Of a DNA stretch of 64,000 nucleotides, positions 51,964 to 60,892 are shown piece by piece. Under the pieces are notes generated by a model. It saw only the letters and a list, made by a program, of their open reading frames with translations, was not told where the DNA came from and did no database searches. Position 1 is the first letter of the stretch. The number at the start of each line of letters is the position of its first letter. Source of the stretch: Sporolactobacillus laevolacticus DSM 442 (GTDB taxonomy: Bacteria; Bacillota; Bacilli; Bacillales; Sporolactobacillaceae); contig NZ_AWTC01000006.1 of assembly GCF_000497245.1 (NCBI RefSeq), positions 62,001 through 126,000 of the forward strand, given 5' to 3'. The position numbers and the translations under genes are program-made.

Positions 51964-52511
51964 TCAGCCGTCTAGCATCTGATTCAGTAAGCCTGCAACA
52001 TGATGTGGCCTGACATCAAGCGAGTTGAGCAGATAAAGTGGCACCCATTGAGGTGTATATGTGCCATTTTCAACGCGTGGATGAATAAATTCCGCACCTT
52101 TTCCGGTTCCAAATATGCCATCGGTTATCTCACCGTGAAAAAAATATTGATTACCTTCGAAAAAAATGTTTGCCACAAGAGGACCGACACGTACGTTAAC
52201 CCCTATTTCTTCTAAGGCCTCACGTTTTGCCGCTTGTTTCTCCTTCTTCAATACCTCCACCAGGAAACACATAATAAAGGGTGTTCTAAAAGTCCGGGAA
52301 AAATTGCCGGCGAATCTCTGTGTCAACTTGCTTTTCCACTCCTCACGTATTCTTTACATACGCTCCGGTGCTCAAAGCTGCGTTTCCTTGACCTTCTTGG
52401 CCCTTTTTGTCCTCCTTTTCGAACATTCTAATAAACCGATCCCATTTTTTCTCGGCGTATGAGCGCAACTTTTTCCCCATCGAGTAAAATGACTGCAGCA
52501 CGGTTTCTCAT
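51964..52511 (-). pseudogene. Nudix hydrolase gene, split by a 150-bp repeat and frameshifted
   Basis: The start (MRNRAAVILLDGEKVALIRR, ATG 52511 after GGAGG) leads to MGSVY and then hits the repeat at 52279-52428. Beyond it the frame resumes as YYVFPGGGIEEGET but shifts before AAKREALEEIGV, with about eight bases missing from the Nudix box (GX5EX7REUXEEXGU). The rest, PLVANIFFEGNQYFFHGEIT onward, is intact. The repeat is flanked by TAATAAA on both sides; without it and one duplication the reading would be GSVYYVFPGGG. So the gene was broken twice. Confidence 0.88.
52279..52428 (+). repeat. Dispersed 150-bp repeat, copy 3 (short form), inserted in a Nudix gene
   Basis: Exactly 150 bases, about 95% identical to copy 1 and in the same orientation. 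Perfect 7-bp direct repeats TAATAAA lie at 52272-52278 and 52429-52435. The insertion interrupts a Nudix gene, direct evidence that the element has moved. It has no gene of its own, so it needs a transposase from elsewhere. Confidence 0.88.
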
Positions 52512-52654
52512 CTTCCCGCCTCCCATAGAATTATTCATTTGCTTAGTTGATAGAGGATAAAATCACCTAGCCCTCACTCTTAAACTTCTCTAATAATTAA
52601 GGGCAATTTTACTATGGTATACTAGTTGAATGATGAAAGAAAAAGGTGACCGAA

Positions 52655-53326
52655 TTGAAGCATATTCTTTACTTAGAAGATAACACAGATATAGGAGAAT
52701 GGATGAAAAATGATCTTACGGACAGAGGCTATAATGTGACCTGGCTGAAATCTGGCGAGGACGTCATGACTGCTTTTCCGTCTGCTGATTTAGTCATTTT
52801 AGACATCATGCTTTCCGGACTCGACGGTTTTACAATTGGAAAACGCTTAAAGCAGAAAAGTCCACAAATACCTATCTTAATTCTCTCCGCGCGCACAGCG
52901 ATCGACGATAAACTTCAAGGATTGCAATTTGCAGACGATTATATGGTCAAGCCTTTCCATCCGGAAGAACTCGCGGCGCGAGTGGACGTTCTGTTGCGGC
53001 GTTTTGGTTCTGAGGAGGATGAAGTCCTTCGTCTCAAGCATTTGCAAATCAACCCGCACACCTCACAAATTATTGACTCAAGAACTGGATCAGAACTTAT
53101 TTTTACCGGTAAACAATACCAGATTTTTATGTATTTAATTAAAAACAGCAATCAGATTTTAACCAAAGAACAAATCTATGAATCTGTGTGGGGCGAACCC
53201 TACATTGAAGGCGATAAAACACTCATGGTACATATTCGCCACATTAGAGAAAAAATCGAAGATGACCCAAGTCGTCCGGCGATTATTGAGACAATCAGAG
53301 GATTAGGGTACAGGGTGAAAAAATGA
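52655..53326 (+). CDS. OmpR-family response regulator
   Basis: A protein of 223 residues. Receiver: LYLEDNTDIGEWMKNDLTDR, phospho-acceptor Asp in LVILDIMLSGLDG, MVKPFHPEEL with the conserved Lys. A winged helix follows (FTGKQYQIFMYLIKNSNQIL, TLMVHIRHIREKIEDDP, IRGLGYRVKK). The start is TTG 52655 after AAAGGTGACCGAA; a GTG nine bases earlier overlaps that site. It is probably activated by the kinase downstream and controls the ABC genes at 55 kb. Confidence 0.9.
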   Translation: MKHILYLEDNTDIGEWMKNDLTDRGYNVTWLKSGEDVMTAFPSADLVILDIMLSGLDGFTIGKRLKQKSPQIPILILSARTAIDDKLQGLQFADDYMVKPFHPEELAARVDVLLRRFGSEEDEVLRLKHLQINPHTSQIIDSRTGSELIFTGKQYQIFMYLIKNSNQILTKEQIYESVWGEPYIEGDKTLMVHIRHIREKIEDDPSRPAIIETIRGLGYRVKK

Positions 53327-54663
53327 AACACATACGCTCACTAAGAACACAATATTTATTACTTATTGTCGTGGCGATCATGCTTCTCCCGCTCTCTGCA
53401 ATTGTCGCAGCATTGATCTTAAATGTCCCTTTTGAACATTCGAAAACAAACACCATTTATCAGGATACAATTGATTTGGAAAATAAATGGCACCATGAAG
53501 CATCAAAATTGGATCATGCATCAAGTACAACAATCACAAATCATCTAATAAAATTCAACCAAAAGTATGCATTAGCCTCCGTTTTCTGGGTCGATAATCA
53601 AGGACAAACACGTTACCATAGTCCATCTCTTTCGTCTTTGCCGAATCAATGGTCAACAGCCTATACGATTCAGTTTATGAAACGCAGCTACGATGGTGAT
53701 CCATTTACGGTTGTCGCTTTTATCGGCAAACAGAAAAATCAAGGGTTTATGGTCCTTCAAATCCCAAGACACTTAATTAATAATGAAAGAGATAAAATAA
53801 GCACACGAAGCACAAAAATTTATCCATTCCTCTTCCTTATGATCTTCTTCATTTTTATGTATGTATCATGGGTATTTTTCTCTCGATTCCGCAGGCGCCT
53901 GCTCCATCTTCAGCAGGCAATGTCTCAGGCCGAGACCGCTGGAATTCCTGCACAAGTTGAAATTTCACGTAAAGATGAAATTGGCCAGCTAGAACAATCG
54001 TTTAATAAAATGATTGATCAACTGAAAGAAAGTCGTATTCGTGAACGAAATGAGGAAGAACTTCGAAAGCAGCTGATTATGAATCTTTCTCACGACTTGC
54101 GATCGCCGCTCACCGCGATAAACGGACATGCTTACTCATTAAAAAATGAACATCTGACTGAACAAGGCAAGAAGTCAATGTCTGTTATTTTAAATAAAGT
54201 GGACGACTTATCCGGATTAATTGACAATCTGCTGTCCTATACGCTTTTGTCAGCAAAGAAATATCCAATTCATTTGGATGACGCAGATGTTCTACGGGTT
54301 CTTCGCCAAACACTTGCTTCATGGTACCCGCTGTTTGAAAAAGACCAATTTACAATTTCCTTTGACATTCCTGATAAGCCGTTAATTTGGAATGCCGACT
54401 CTGAAGGATTAAAACGCGTGATTGATAATCTCCTACAAAATGTACTTCGGCATGCTCGTTCAGGTCATTACATCGGTGTCTGCATAACCAATCAATCAAT
54501 AGTGATTAGTGATCATGGCCCGGGAATGACGGAAATGTCGAGCCATAAAGGTGCCGGAATTGGGCTGACTATTGTCTCGATGCTCCTTCAACAAATGAAT
54601 CTCGATTGCGACATTCAGACGTCTTCAACCGGGACTACAATAACAATCTTCGAAAAAAAGTAA
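53323..54663 (+). CDS. Sensor histidine kinase
   Basis: A protein of 446 residues. First membrane helix about 12-34, an extracytoplasmic sensor of about 125 residues, second helix about 167-187, HAMP, then HisKA with NLSHDLRSPLTAINGHAY (phospho-His), NLLQNVLRHA and DHGPGMTE...GAGIGLTIV as N and G boxes. ATG 53323 overlaps the regulator stop. The sensor domain is large, unlike the tiny loops of BceS-type kinases, so it should sense an extracellular ligand directly. Confidence 0.9.
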   Translation: MKHIRSLRTQYLLLIVVAIMLLPLSAIVAALILNVPFEHSKTNTIYQDTIDLENKWHHEASKLDHASSTTITNHLIKFNQKYALASVFWVDNQGQTRYHSPSLSSLPNQWSTAYTIQFMKRSYDGDPFTVVAFIGKQKNQGFMVLQIPRHLINNERDKISTRSTKIYPFLFLMIFFIFMYVSWVFFSRFRRRLLHLQQAMSQAETAGIPAQVEISRKDEIGQLEQSFNKMIDQLKESRIRERNEEELRKQLIMNLSHDLRSPLTAINGHAYSLKNEHLTEQGKKSMSVILNKVDDLSGLIDNLLSYTLLSAKKYPIHLDDADVLRVLRQTLASWYPLFEKDQFTISFDIPDKPLIWNADSEGLKRVIDNLLQNVLRHARSGHYIGVCITNQSIVISDHGPGMTEMSSHKGAGIGLTIVSMLLQQMNLDCDIQTSSTGTTITIFEKK

Positions 54664-54674
54664 CCATAATCATG

Positions 54675-54713
54675 AACATGCTTTGTTGCACCGGCAACTC
54701 AGCATGTTTTTTT
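54675..54713 (+). terminator. Terminator after the histidine kinase gene
   Basis: AACATGCT and AGCATGTT form an eight-base stem, followed by TTTTTTT. It separates the two-component operon from the ABC operon. Confidence 0.85.
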
Positions 54714-54760
54714 ACAGGAGTAGAAAGTATAAATTTTTCGAGGAGCCGTGCTCGTTCAAA

Positions 54761-54900
54761 AGCTTAAGGGGATGAGACTCCTGCGGAGCGATCCTGTTGA
54801 TCGCAGGCCAAAGGAGACCCCGCAGGTAAAAGTATGTCTGAGGAGGCTCCTGGACTGCCCGCGGAAAGCGATTCCCCGTAGCGACACGGATCATCTAAGG
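54761..54900 (+). repeat. Bacillales-type intergenic repeat
   Basis: Segments GATGAGACTCCTGCGG, AGGAGACCCCGCAGG, GAGGAGGCTC and GCCCGCGGAAAGCGATTCC appear in the order seen in a dispersed non-coding repeat common in Bacillaceae genomes. CTCCTGCGG and CCGCAGG, and other pieces, can pair into stem structures. It fills the gap between the kinase terminator and the ABC gene. Nature and function unknown to me; the family likeness is from memory. Confidence 0.6.
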
Positions 54901-55014
54901 GCCGATTGTTTTTTGCCTGGTTTTTCTTATATAAGAAATAATTAAACAGAAATTAAACGAAAACGTCCGTCTGGTTAACCTTCGTTTTCTATGATTGAAA
55001 ACGAGGTGAAAATA

Positions 55015-55929
55015 GTGACGAAAATAATCGTGCAAACGAATCAATTAAGTAAAGTCTTCAAAAAGCATACGGCTGTAGACCGCGTGAATCTAAAAATTGA
55101 AGCTGGAGAAATCTATGGATTCCTCGGACACAATGGCGCAGGCAAAACTACAACAATTCGCATGCTTCTCGGTCTAATGACACCATCGAGTGGAACCATT
55201 CAAATTTTTGGAAAGGAATTAAAAAGAGAAAAGAAAGAAATCTTGAGTCAGATTGGTTCCCTTGTTGAGAATCCATCCTATTATGGTCATTTAACAGCAG
55301 TAGAAAATTTAGAAGCAATCCGCCGCATTATCGATGTTCCCAAAAAAAGAATTGATGAAGTGCTTTCCATCGTTCGATTAACGAAAGACGCGCGACGGCC
55401 GGTCAAAGGTTTTTCTCTGGGCATGAAGCAGCGGCTGGGCATAGCAACCGCCTTACTTGGGAATCCACAATTGCTTATTCTAGACGAACCCACCAACGGA
55501 CTCGATCCGGCAGGCATACAGGAAATGCGAGAGTTAATTAAAGAACTTCCAAAGCAAACTGGGATGACAATCTTAATTTCCAGTCATTTGCTCAATGAAA
55601 TTGATCAGATGGCCACTCAAGTAGGAATTATCTCAAAAGGAAAAATACTTTTTCAAGACTCCATTGATGAACTAAGACACCATGCTTTAAACAAAGTAGC
55701 TCTGCGTGTCAGTGATCCTGCGTCAGCTCTTGGCTATTTATTGGCAAACGGCGTTAAAGCAAATCATGAACAAGGATGGCTATACTTGGACGCAATTGAT
55801 GATGACACAATGAGTCTGCTTGTGAACAAACTTGTTGTACAAAATGTGGCCATCTACCGAATTGAAGAACGGAAACAATCGCTCGAAGACATTTTCCTCA
55901 AATTCACAAGCGGAGAGGAGAGTTTATAA
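55015..55929 (+). CDS. ABC transporter ATP-binding protein (BcrA/LanF type)
   Basis: A protein of 304 residues. Walker A GHNGAGKTTTIRML, signature FSLGMKQRLGIATAL, Walker B LLILDEPTNGLDPAG, His switch SSHLLNEIDQM. The extra C-terminal 90 residues are typical of the bacitracin and lantibiotic immunity group. The start is GTG 55015, six bases after GAGGTG. It forms an operon with the two permeases and is preceded by a two-component system, the arrangement used to sense and expel peptide antibiotics. Confidence 0.9.
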   Translation: MTKIIVQTNQLSKVFKKHTAVDRVNLKIEAGEIYGFLGHNGAGKTTTIRMLLGLMTPSSGTIQIFGKELKREKKEILSQIGSLVENPSYYGHLTAVENLEAIRRIIDVPKKRIDEVLSIVRLTKDARRPVKGFSLGMKQRLGIATALLGNPQLLILDEPTNGLDPAGIQEMRELIKELPKQTGMTILISSHLLNEIDQMATQVGIISKGKILFQDSIDELRHHALNKVALRVSDPASALGYLLANGVKANHEQGWLYLDAIDDDTMSLLVNKLVVQNVAIYRIEERKQSLEDIFLKFTSGEESL

Positions 55930-56624
55930 TGTGGGGCGTTTTTTCCTCTGACTTACTCAAGATTAAGCGAAAGCTAATCCTCTTTTTAATTGTGCTTGGA
56001 CCTTTAGGTGTTATCGGTCTCGAAGCGGTGAATTTCGGACTTCGCTATGACTATTTAACGAAAATATATGCTTCTGATTTGTGGAGTGGTCTTCTGAATA
56101 ATGTGCAGCAGTTGAGTGTAGTCGTAATGCTTCTCGGCGTTGCGATCATCACCTCGCTGATGGCAACAATAGAACATCAAACCAATGCATGGAAACAAGT
56201 GCTCGCACTGCCAATCTCCAGAACAGAAGTCTATACTGCAAAATTTCTGTTTAATGGTTTGCTCCTTTTTGCATCCTGCATTCTGCTTGCTTTCGGAAGC
56301 GTTATCCTTGGCATTGTTCTCGGATTTGGCACGGACATTCCTTATACTGGTTTGCTGAAAATAACGGTTTTTCCATTTCTTGCAGCCCTCCCATTTCTCG
56401 CGGTGCAAATTTGGCTTGCTGTTACTTTCAAAAATCAATCCATTGCACTAACTTTCGGCATTGTCTATGCGCTCTTTTCAAGTTACACGAGAAATGCACC
56501 GGACTGGTTACCACTTAAATGGCCACTGATGATGAATTCTTTTAGTGTCATTACCGGCGTTGTGACGGGTTTGATCGTCTTAACGATTACGTTGGTTGAT
56601 TTTGCGAAAAGGGATGTGAACTAG
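55929..56624 (+). CDS. ABC permease 1 (LanE/MutE-like)
   Basis: A protein of 231 residues with six membrane helices. It opens with MWGVFSSDLLKIKRKLILFL, and has the ATIEHQTNAWKQVLALPISR segment that is characteristic of lantibiotic-immunity permeases. The start overlaps the ATPase stop (TAATG). Partner of the next permease. Confidence 0.85.
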   Translation: MWGVFSSDLLKIKRKLILFLIVLGPLGVIGLEAVNFGLRYDYLTKIYASDLWSGLLNNVQQLSVVVMLLGVAIITSLMATIEHQTNAWKQVLALPISRTEVYTAKFLFNGLLLFASCILLAFGSVILGIVLGFGTDIPYTGLLKITVFPFLAALPFLAVQIWLAVTFKNQSIALTFGIVYALFSSYTRNAPDWLPLKWPLMMNSFSVITGVVTGLIVLTITLVDFAKRDVN

Positions 56625-56625
56625 A

Positions 56626-57360
56626 TTGCTACACGTATTAAGCAGTGAATTTTATAAACTCAGAAAATCAAAAATCAGTTTGCTAATCTTTGTCAGTCCG
56701 ATTTTCGCTGCGCTTTTTGGATTCTTTGAAACGGATTCTTCTAAGATTGTCCACGGAAGCCAATGGATGTATAAGTACATGGTCATGGCCGCTGGACACG
56801 GACTGCTCTTTCTGCCTCTGCTCACGGGCATATTCTCAGCTTTTATTTGCCGTTATGAGCATGCAGACGGCGGATGGAAGCAGTTGCTGGCATTGCCGGT
56901 CTCTCGCTCTCAGGTCTACATCGCAAAATTGATTAGTGTTATGATGTTGCTTGCCCTAACACAGGTGCTCGTTCTTGTCAGTCTGTTAGTTATCGGATGG
57001 ATCAAGGGGGTTCCTGGTGATTTCCCATGGGCGTTTGTTCTGCGCAGCCTATTCAACGGCTGGCTGGCTAGCGCGCCACTTGCCGCTTTGCAACTGGCAG
57101 TCAGTGTATCATGGGCCAGTTTCGCCGCTCCTCTCGCTGTCAACGTTATCTTTGTTATCCCTAACATCCTGGTTATTAATTCAAAATACGCGCCTTTCTA
57201 TCCATGGGCGCAACCCGTTTTATCGATGTTCGGCAATGAAAAGGAAGCTTTTGGCGGTGCAATCAATATCTCTTTATTTAGTCTAATTGTCGTCGTTATA
57301 GGCAGCTTTGTCGCCTTCTTTGCAGCAGGGCTTATCTATTTCCAAAGAAAAAGCATGTAA
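56626..57360 (+). CDS. ABC permease 2 (LanG/MutG-like)
   Basis: A protein of 244 residues with six membrane helices. It shares with permease 1 the motif FICRYEHADGGWKQLLALPVSRSQVYIAKL, evidence of a common origin by duplication. TTG start, two bases after the previous stop. With the ATPase it makes an immunity-type exporter. No bacteriocin structural gene or modification enzyme is nearby. Confidence 0.85.
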   Translation: MLHVLSSEFYKLRKSKISLLIFVSPIFAALFGFFETDSSKIVHGSQWMYKYMVMAAGHGLLFLPLLTGIFSAFICRYEHADGGWKQLLALPVSRSQVYIAKLISVMMLLALTQVLVLVSLLVIGWIKGVPGDFPWAFVLRSLFNGWLASAPLAALQLAVSVSWASFAAPLAVNVIFVIPNILVINSKYAPFYPWAQPVLSMFGNEKEAFGGAINISLFSLIVVVIGSFVAFFAAGLIYFQRKSM

Positions 57361-57374
57361 GACTAACTTTATAT

Positions 57375-57420
57375 AAAGACTGTCTCTTATTCGAAATTAC
57401 AACGAGAGGCAGTCTTTATT
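57375..57420 (+). terminator. Terminator after the ABC operon
   Basis: AAAGACTGTCTC and GAGAGGCAGTCTTT form a long stem with one bulge, then TATTTG. The T-tract is weak but the hairpin is strong. Confidence 0.75.
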
Positions 57421-57556
57421 TGTTTGACCTAAATTAACCGCGGTCGTTGCCAATAATTTCGCAAAAAATAACAGATCACGTATTTTAAAGTGTCATTTAC
57501 TCATTTTTTCGTTCATATTTTTAAAGAACATATCTTAAAATGCGGAGGTGGAGCGA

Positions 57557-58996
57557 ATGTCATGTATCAACGGCAAAACATATCTGGACAGAATTAATCG
57601 GCTGCACAATAATGTCTGGATTAATGGAGCAAAGATAACGGGAAATTTATCAGAGCACCCCGCTTTCAAAGGAGTGATGAAAAGTCAGGCAATGCTTTAT
57701 GATATGCAGCATGAAAAAGCGTTTCAAGATATTCTAACATTTAAATCGCCAAGTACCGGAGATAACGTTGGCACTTCTTATCTCGAACCGAAAACGAAAG
57801 AGGATCTAGCGAAACGAAGAAAATCCTTTCAAGTCTGGGCACACCAAAACGTTGGCATGATGGGGCGTTCACCCGATTATATGAATACCGTTGTCATGAC
57901 CTTCGCTGCTTGCGCCAAACTTTTCGGTGACAAACAATACACAGAAAATATGCGAAATTTTTATACGCACTGTAGAGAGAACGATCTTTCTCTCACTCAT
58001 ACATTTATTCAGCCTCAGGTGAACCGCTCTGCGCTCTATTTTGAGAATGCATCAGATGCAATTGCTGCGCGAGTGATTGAGGAGAACAAAGACGGTCTCG
58101 TCATCCATGGCGCACGTTTACTCGCGACACAAGGCGGTATGACCGATGAACTACTCGTTTTTCCAACCGGCGCGTTTCACTTTGATGCAGCCTATGCGTA
58201 TGCCTTTTCTATTCCTTCAAATACGCCAGGGTTGAAATTTGTTTGTCGCGAATCATTCGATAATGGAAAAAGCCATTATGATCACCCGCTTAGTTCACGT
58301 TTTGAAGAAGTGGATTCAGTCGTTCTTTTTGATCAAGTTACTGTTCCATGGGACCGAGTCTTCCTGAACGGCAGCACAGATATTGCAAGTAGGCTTTACA
58401 CGGACAGCAGTTTCATGCCTCTTCAAGTCCATCAGGTCACATCAAGAAATATTATAAAAACTGAATTTATTCTCGGCATCCTTCAGTCCTTGGTTGATGC
58501 GATAAAAGTAGGTGAATATCAGCATATCCAGGAGAAAATAACCGAAGTCATTGTCACACTTGAAACGCTCAAAGCACTACTGACCGCTTCGGAGGTGCAC
58601 GCATCAATTGATCAATGGGGAACAATGGTTCCTGATCGAAAACCACTGATGGCCGCCATGAATCTATTCCCGAGGACTTACCCGCGATTCATTGAAATCA
58701 TGCAGCTTATCGGCGCAAGCGGGTTGGTGTCTATTCCTACAGAAATGGATTTTCAGTCTGAGATCGGTGACGAGTTGAGACACTATTTACAGTCTGCAGA
58801 TCGCGATGGGTATGAAAAAGTAAAGCTGTTCAGGTTAGCCTGGGATTTGTCGATGAGTTCATTTGCAGGCAGACAGATACTCTATGAACGGTTCTTTTTT
58901 GGTGATCCCGTTCGATTCGCCACCGGTCTGTATCGTGACTACGATCGGTCTGAATATGTAAAGTGGGTTGAAGAATTTCTTAATCGGCAAAAGTAA
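57557..58996 (+). CDS. 4-Hydroxyphenylacetate 3-hydroxylase family protein (HpaB/YoaI)
   Basis: A protein of 479 residues, acyl-CoA-dehydrogenase-like. Key parts: TFIQPQVNRSALYFENASDA (flavin contact), VIHGARLLATQGGMTDELLV, VPWDRVFLNGSTDIA, NLFPRTYPRFIEIMQLIGAS. It uses reduced FAD to hydroxylate a phenol; B. subtilis YoaI is the like protein. No flavin reductase (HpaC) gene is nearby, so it depends on a general reductase. ATG 57557 follows GGAGGTGG. Confidence 0.88.
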   Translation: MSCINGKTYLDRINRLHNNVWINGAKITGNLSEHPAFKGVMKSQAMLYDMQHEKAFQDILTFKSPSTGDNVGTSYLEPKTKEDLAKRRKSFQVWAHQNVGMMGRSPDYMNTVVMTFAACAKLFGDKQYTENMRNFYTHCRENDLSLTHTFIQPQVNRSALYFENASDAIAARVIEENKDGLVIHGARLLATQGGMTDELLVFPTGAFHFDAAYAYAFSIPSNTPGLKFVCRESFDNGKSHYDHPLSSRFEEVDSVVLFDQVTVPWDRVFLNGSTDIASRLYTDSSFMPLQVHQVTSRNIIKTEFILGILQSLVDAIKVGEYQHIQEKITEVIVTLETLKALLTASEVHASIDQWGTMVPDRKPLMAAMNLFPRTYPRFIEIMQLIGASGLVSIPTEMDFQSEIGDELRHYLQSADRDGYEKVKLFRLAWDLSMSSFAGRQILYERFFFGDPVRFATGLYRDYDRSEYVKWVEEFLNRQK

Positions 58997-59026
58997 ACCA
59001 GCACTGATAAACTGATTTCGTTCACA

Positions 59027-60892
59027 TCAATCCCCATAATTATCGCTAAAAGAAAACTGGTCACTGTACATTTTGAAGTAGATTCCTTTCTTCTCGAGAA
59101 GCTGTTCATGGGTGCCTTGTTCAGCTATCGTTCCGTTCATCACAACTAGAATTTGATCCGCATCTTTAATTGTTGACAGGCGATGTGCAATCACAAAGCA
59201 GGTTCTTCCTTTGGCTAATCGCGTCATACCTTCTTGAATCTTTTGTTCTGTTTGAGTATCGACATGACTTGTCGCTTCATCCATAACGAGTATGGCCGGA
59301 TCAGCAAGCAGTGCCCGAGCAATCGTAAGAAGCTGTCTCTGCCCTTCGCTTAGATTCTCACCATTGCCTTGCAAAATCGTGTCGTAGCCGTTCTCGAAAG
59401 CCATAATAAAATCATCGGCATTAGCCGCTACTGCCGCACTGCGAATGTCTTCATCAGTCGCCTCCAGCCGGCCGTACCGTAAGTTATCCTTGAAGCTGCC
59501 ATGAAATAAATAAGTATCTTGGAGCACCATACCAAACAAACCGCGGTAATCCGATCTTTGGAAATTGTTAATCGGGACGCCATCGACACGAACTTCCCCA
59601 CTGCTCGGATCATAAAATCTTGTCAGCAAGTTTACAATCGTTGTTTTGCCTGCTCCGGTTGGTCCAACTAGTGCGATTCTTTCACCTGGTTTCACATGGA
59701 AACGCACGTGTTTCAAAATCGGATGTTCCGGAGTATAGCCAAACGAGACATCACGAAACTCAATGTCTCCTCTGCAGTTTTTTCGGTTAATCGCTTTTGC
59801 TCCCGCTTTGTCCGGCAATTCTTCTTCTTGATCTAAAATGTCGAAAACACGCTCTGCGCCGGCCACTGCAGATAGCAGCGTATTAAAGATACTTGCAACG
59901 TCATTAAGCGGACGTGAAAACTGTCTTGAATAGGTCAGAAAACTGGCGATCATCCCTACCGAAATCAGATTGCTTACAGCTAAAACACCTCCGACCGAAG
60001 CAACGGCAGCAAATCCTAGATTATTAATGACATTCATTAAAGGCATCATATACCCGGACCATACCTGCGCCTTCATGCCCACATCAGTCAATCTTTGATT
60101 AATCTCTGTAAATTTTTCGATTTCTTGACGCCCATGACTGAACGCTTTGATCACACTTAACCCGGAGATTGATTCTTCAATTTGACCATTCAACGTCCCC
60201 AGTTCTTTCTGCTGTTCAACAAAAAGTTTAGAAGTTCTCGATGCAATTGTCTTTGTCAGTAGAAAAACAAGTGGGACCATGATCAGGCTTGCCAGCGTCA
60301 ACACCGGGCTGATCCAGATCATCATGATTAACGATCCTGCAATCATAATCACGTCATTCATCAGCTGAACGGTGGATTGTGAAATGGTAACATCAATGTT
60401 TTCAATATCATTGGTCAGCCGGCTCATTATCTCACCGTTGTGATGTCGATCAAAAAAAGCGATCGGCAATTTCTGCAATTTCCGAAACAAACCCGTACGC
60501 AAACTGATAATCATCCGCTGTCCGGCAGAAGCCATGAACCACCCCTGTAGAAAAGTAAGCACACCATCTGTAACATAACACAGCCCTAATACCAAAATCA
60601 TTTCAATCAGCACAAAAAAATTCACTGTATGTACACGCACGCCAATCTGATTAACTGCAATTCCTATAAAAAAGGGGATGAGTAAAGAAACCGCTGCATC
60701 GAATAGGATCAAAAAAAAGACGAAAAAGAGTGTCCTTTTTTCATGGGCGAAATAGCCGCCTAATCTTCGAAGCGTCAACATCATATGTCTCGGTTTTTCA
60801 ACAGGCGCAAATCGTGCTGCACCTCTTCGCCTGCCGTTTCTTCCGGGTACTCCTCGATTTGTTACGATACTTTCAGACTTTTTTTCAGCCAC
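59027..60892 (-). CDS. Heterodimeric ABC exporter, subunit with the complete catalytic site
   Basis: A protein of 621 residues. Six membrane helices (about 45-330), then an ATPase: Walker A GPTGAGKTTIVNLLTRFYDP, signature LSEGQRQLLTIARALL, Walker B LVMDEATSHVD (catalytic Glu present), IAHRLSTIKDADQI. A longer basic N-terminus (GRNGRRRGAARF) is typical of this partner. The start is GTG 60892 after GGGGAGAG, overlapping the upstream gene by eight bases. Substrate is unknown (drug or lipid). Confidence 0.9.
   Translation of the reverse strand: MAEKKSESIVTNRGVPGRNGRRRGAARFAPVEKPRHMMLTLRRLGGYFAHEKRTLFFVFFLILFDAAVSLLIPFFIGIAVNQIGVRVHTVNFFVLIEMILVLGLCYVTDGVLTFLQGWFMASAGQRMIISLRTGLFRKLQKLPIAFFDRHHNGEIMSRLTNDIENIDVTISQSTVQLMNDVIMIAGSLIMMIWISPVLTLASLIMVPLVFLLTKTIASRTSKLFVEQQKELGTLNGQIEESISGLSVIKAFSHGRQEIEKFTEINQRLTDVGMKAQVWSGYMMPLMNVINNLGFAAVASVGGVLAVSNLISVGMIASFLTYSRQFSRPLNDVASIFNTLLSAVAGAERVFDILDQEEELPDKAGAKAINRKNCRGDIEFRDVSFGYTPEHPILKHVRFHVKPGERIALVGPTGAGKTTIVNLLTRFYDPSSGEVRVDGVPINNFQRSDYRGLFGMVLQDTYLFHGSFKDNLRYGRLEATDEDIRSAAVAANADDFIMAFENGYDTILQGNGENLSEGQRQLLTIARALLADPAILVMDEATSHVDTQTEQKIQEGMTRLAKGRTCFVIAHRLSTIKDADQILVVMNGTIAEQGTHEQLLEKKGIYFKMYSDQFSFSDNYGD

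Noticed and set aside
52166-52462. Plus-strand frame crossing the 150-bp repeat at 52.3 kb
   Set aside because: The similar frame appears in the 25 kb copy because the repeat is shared; no ribosome site or protein character.
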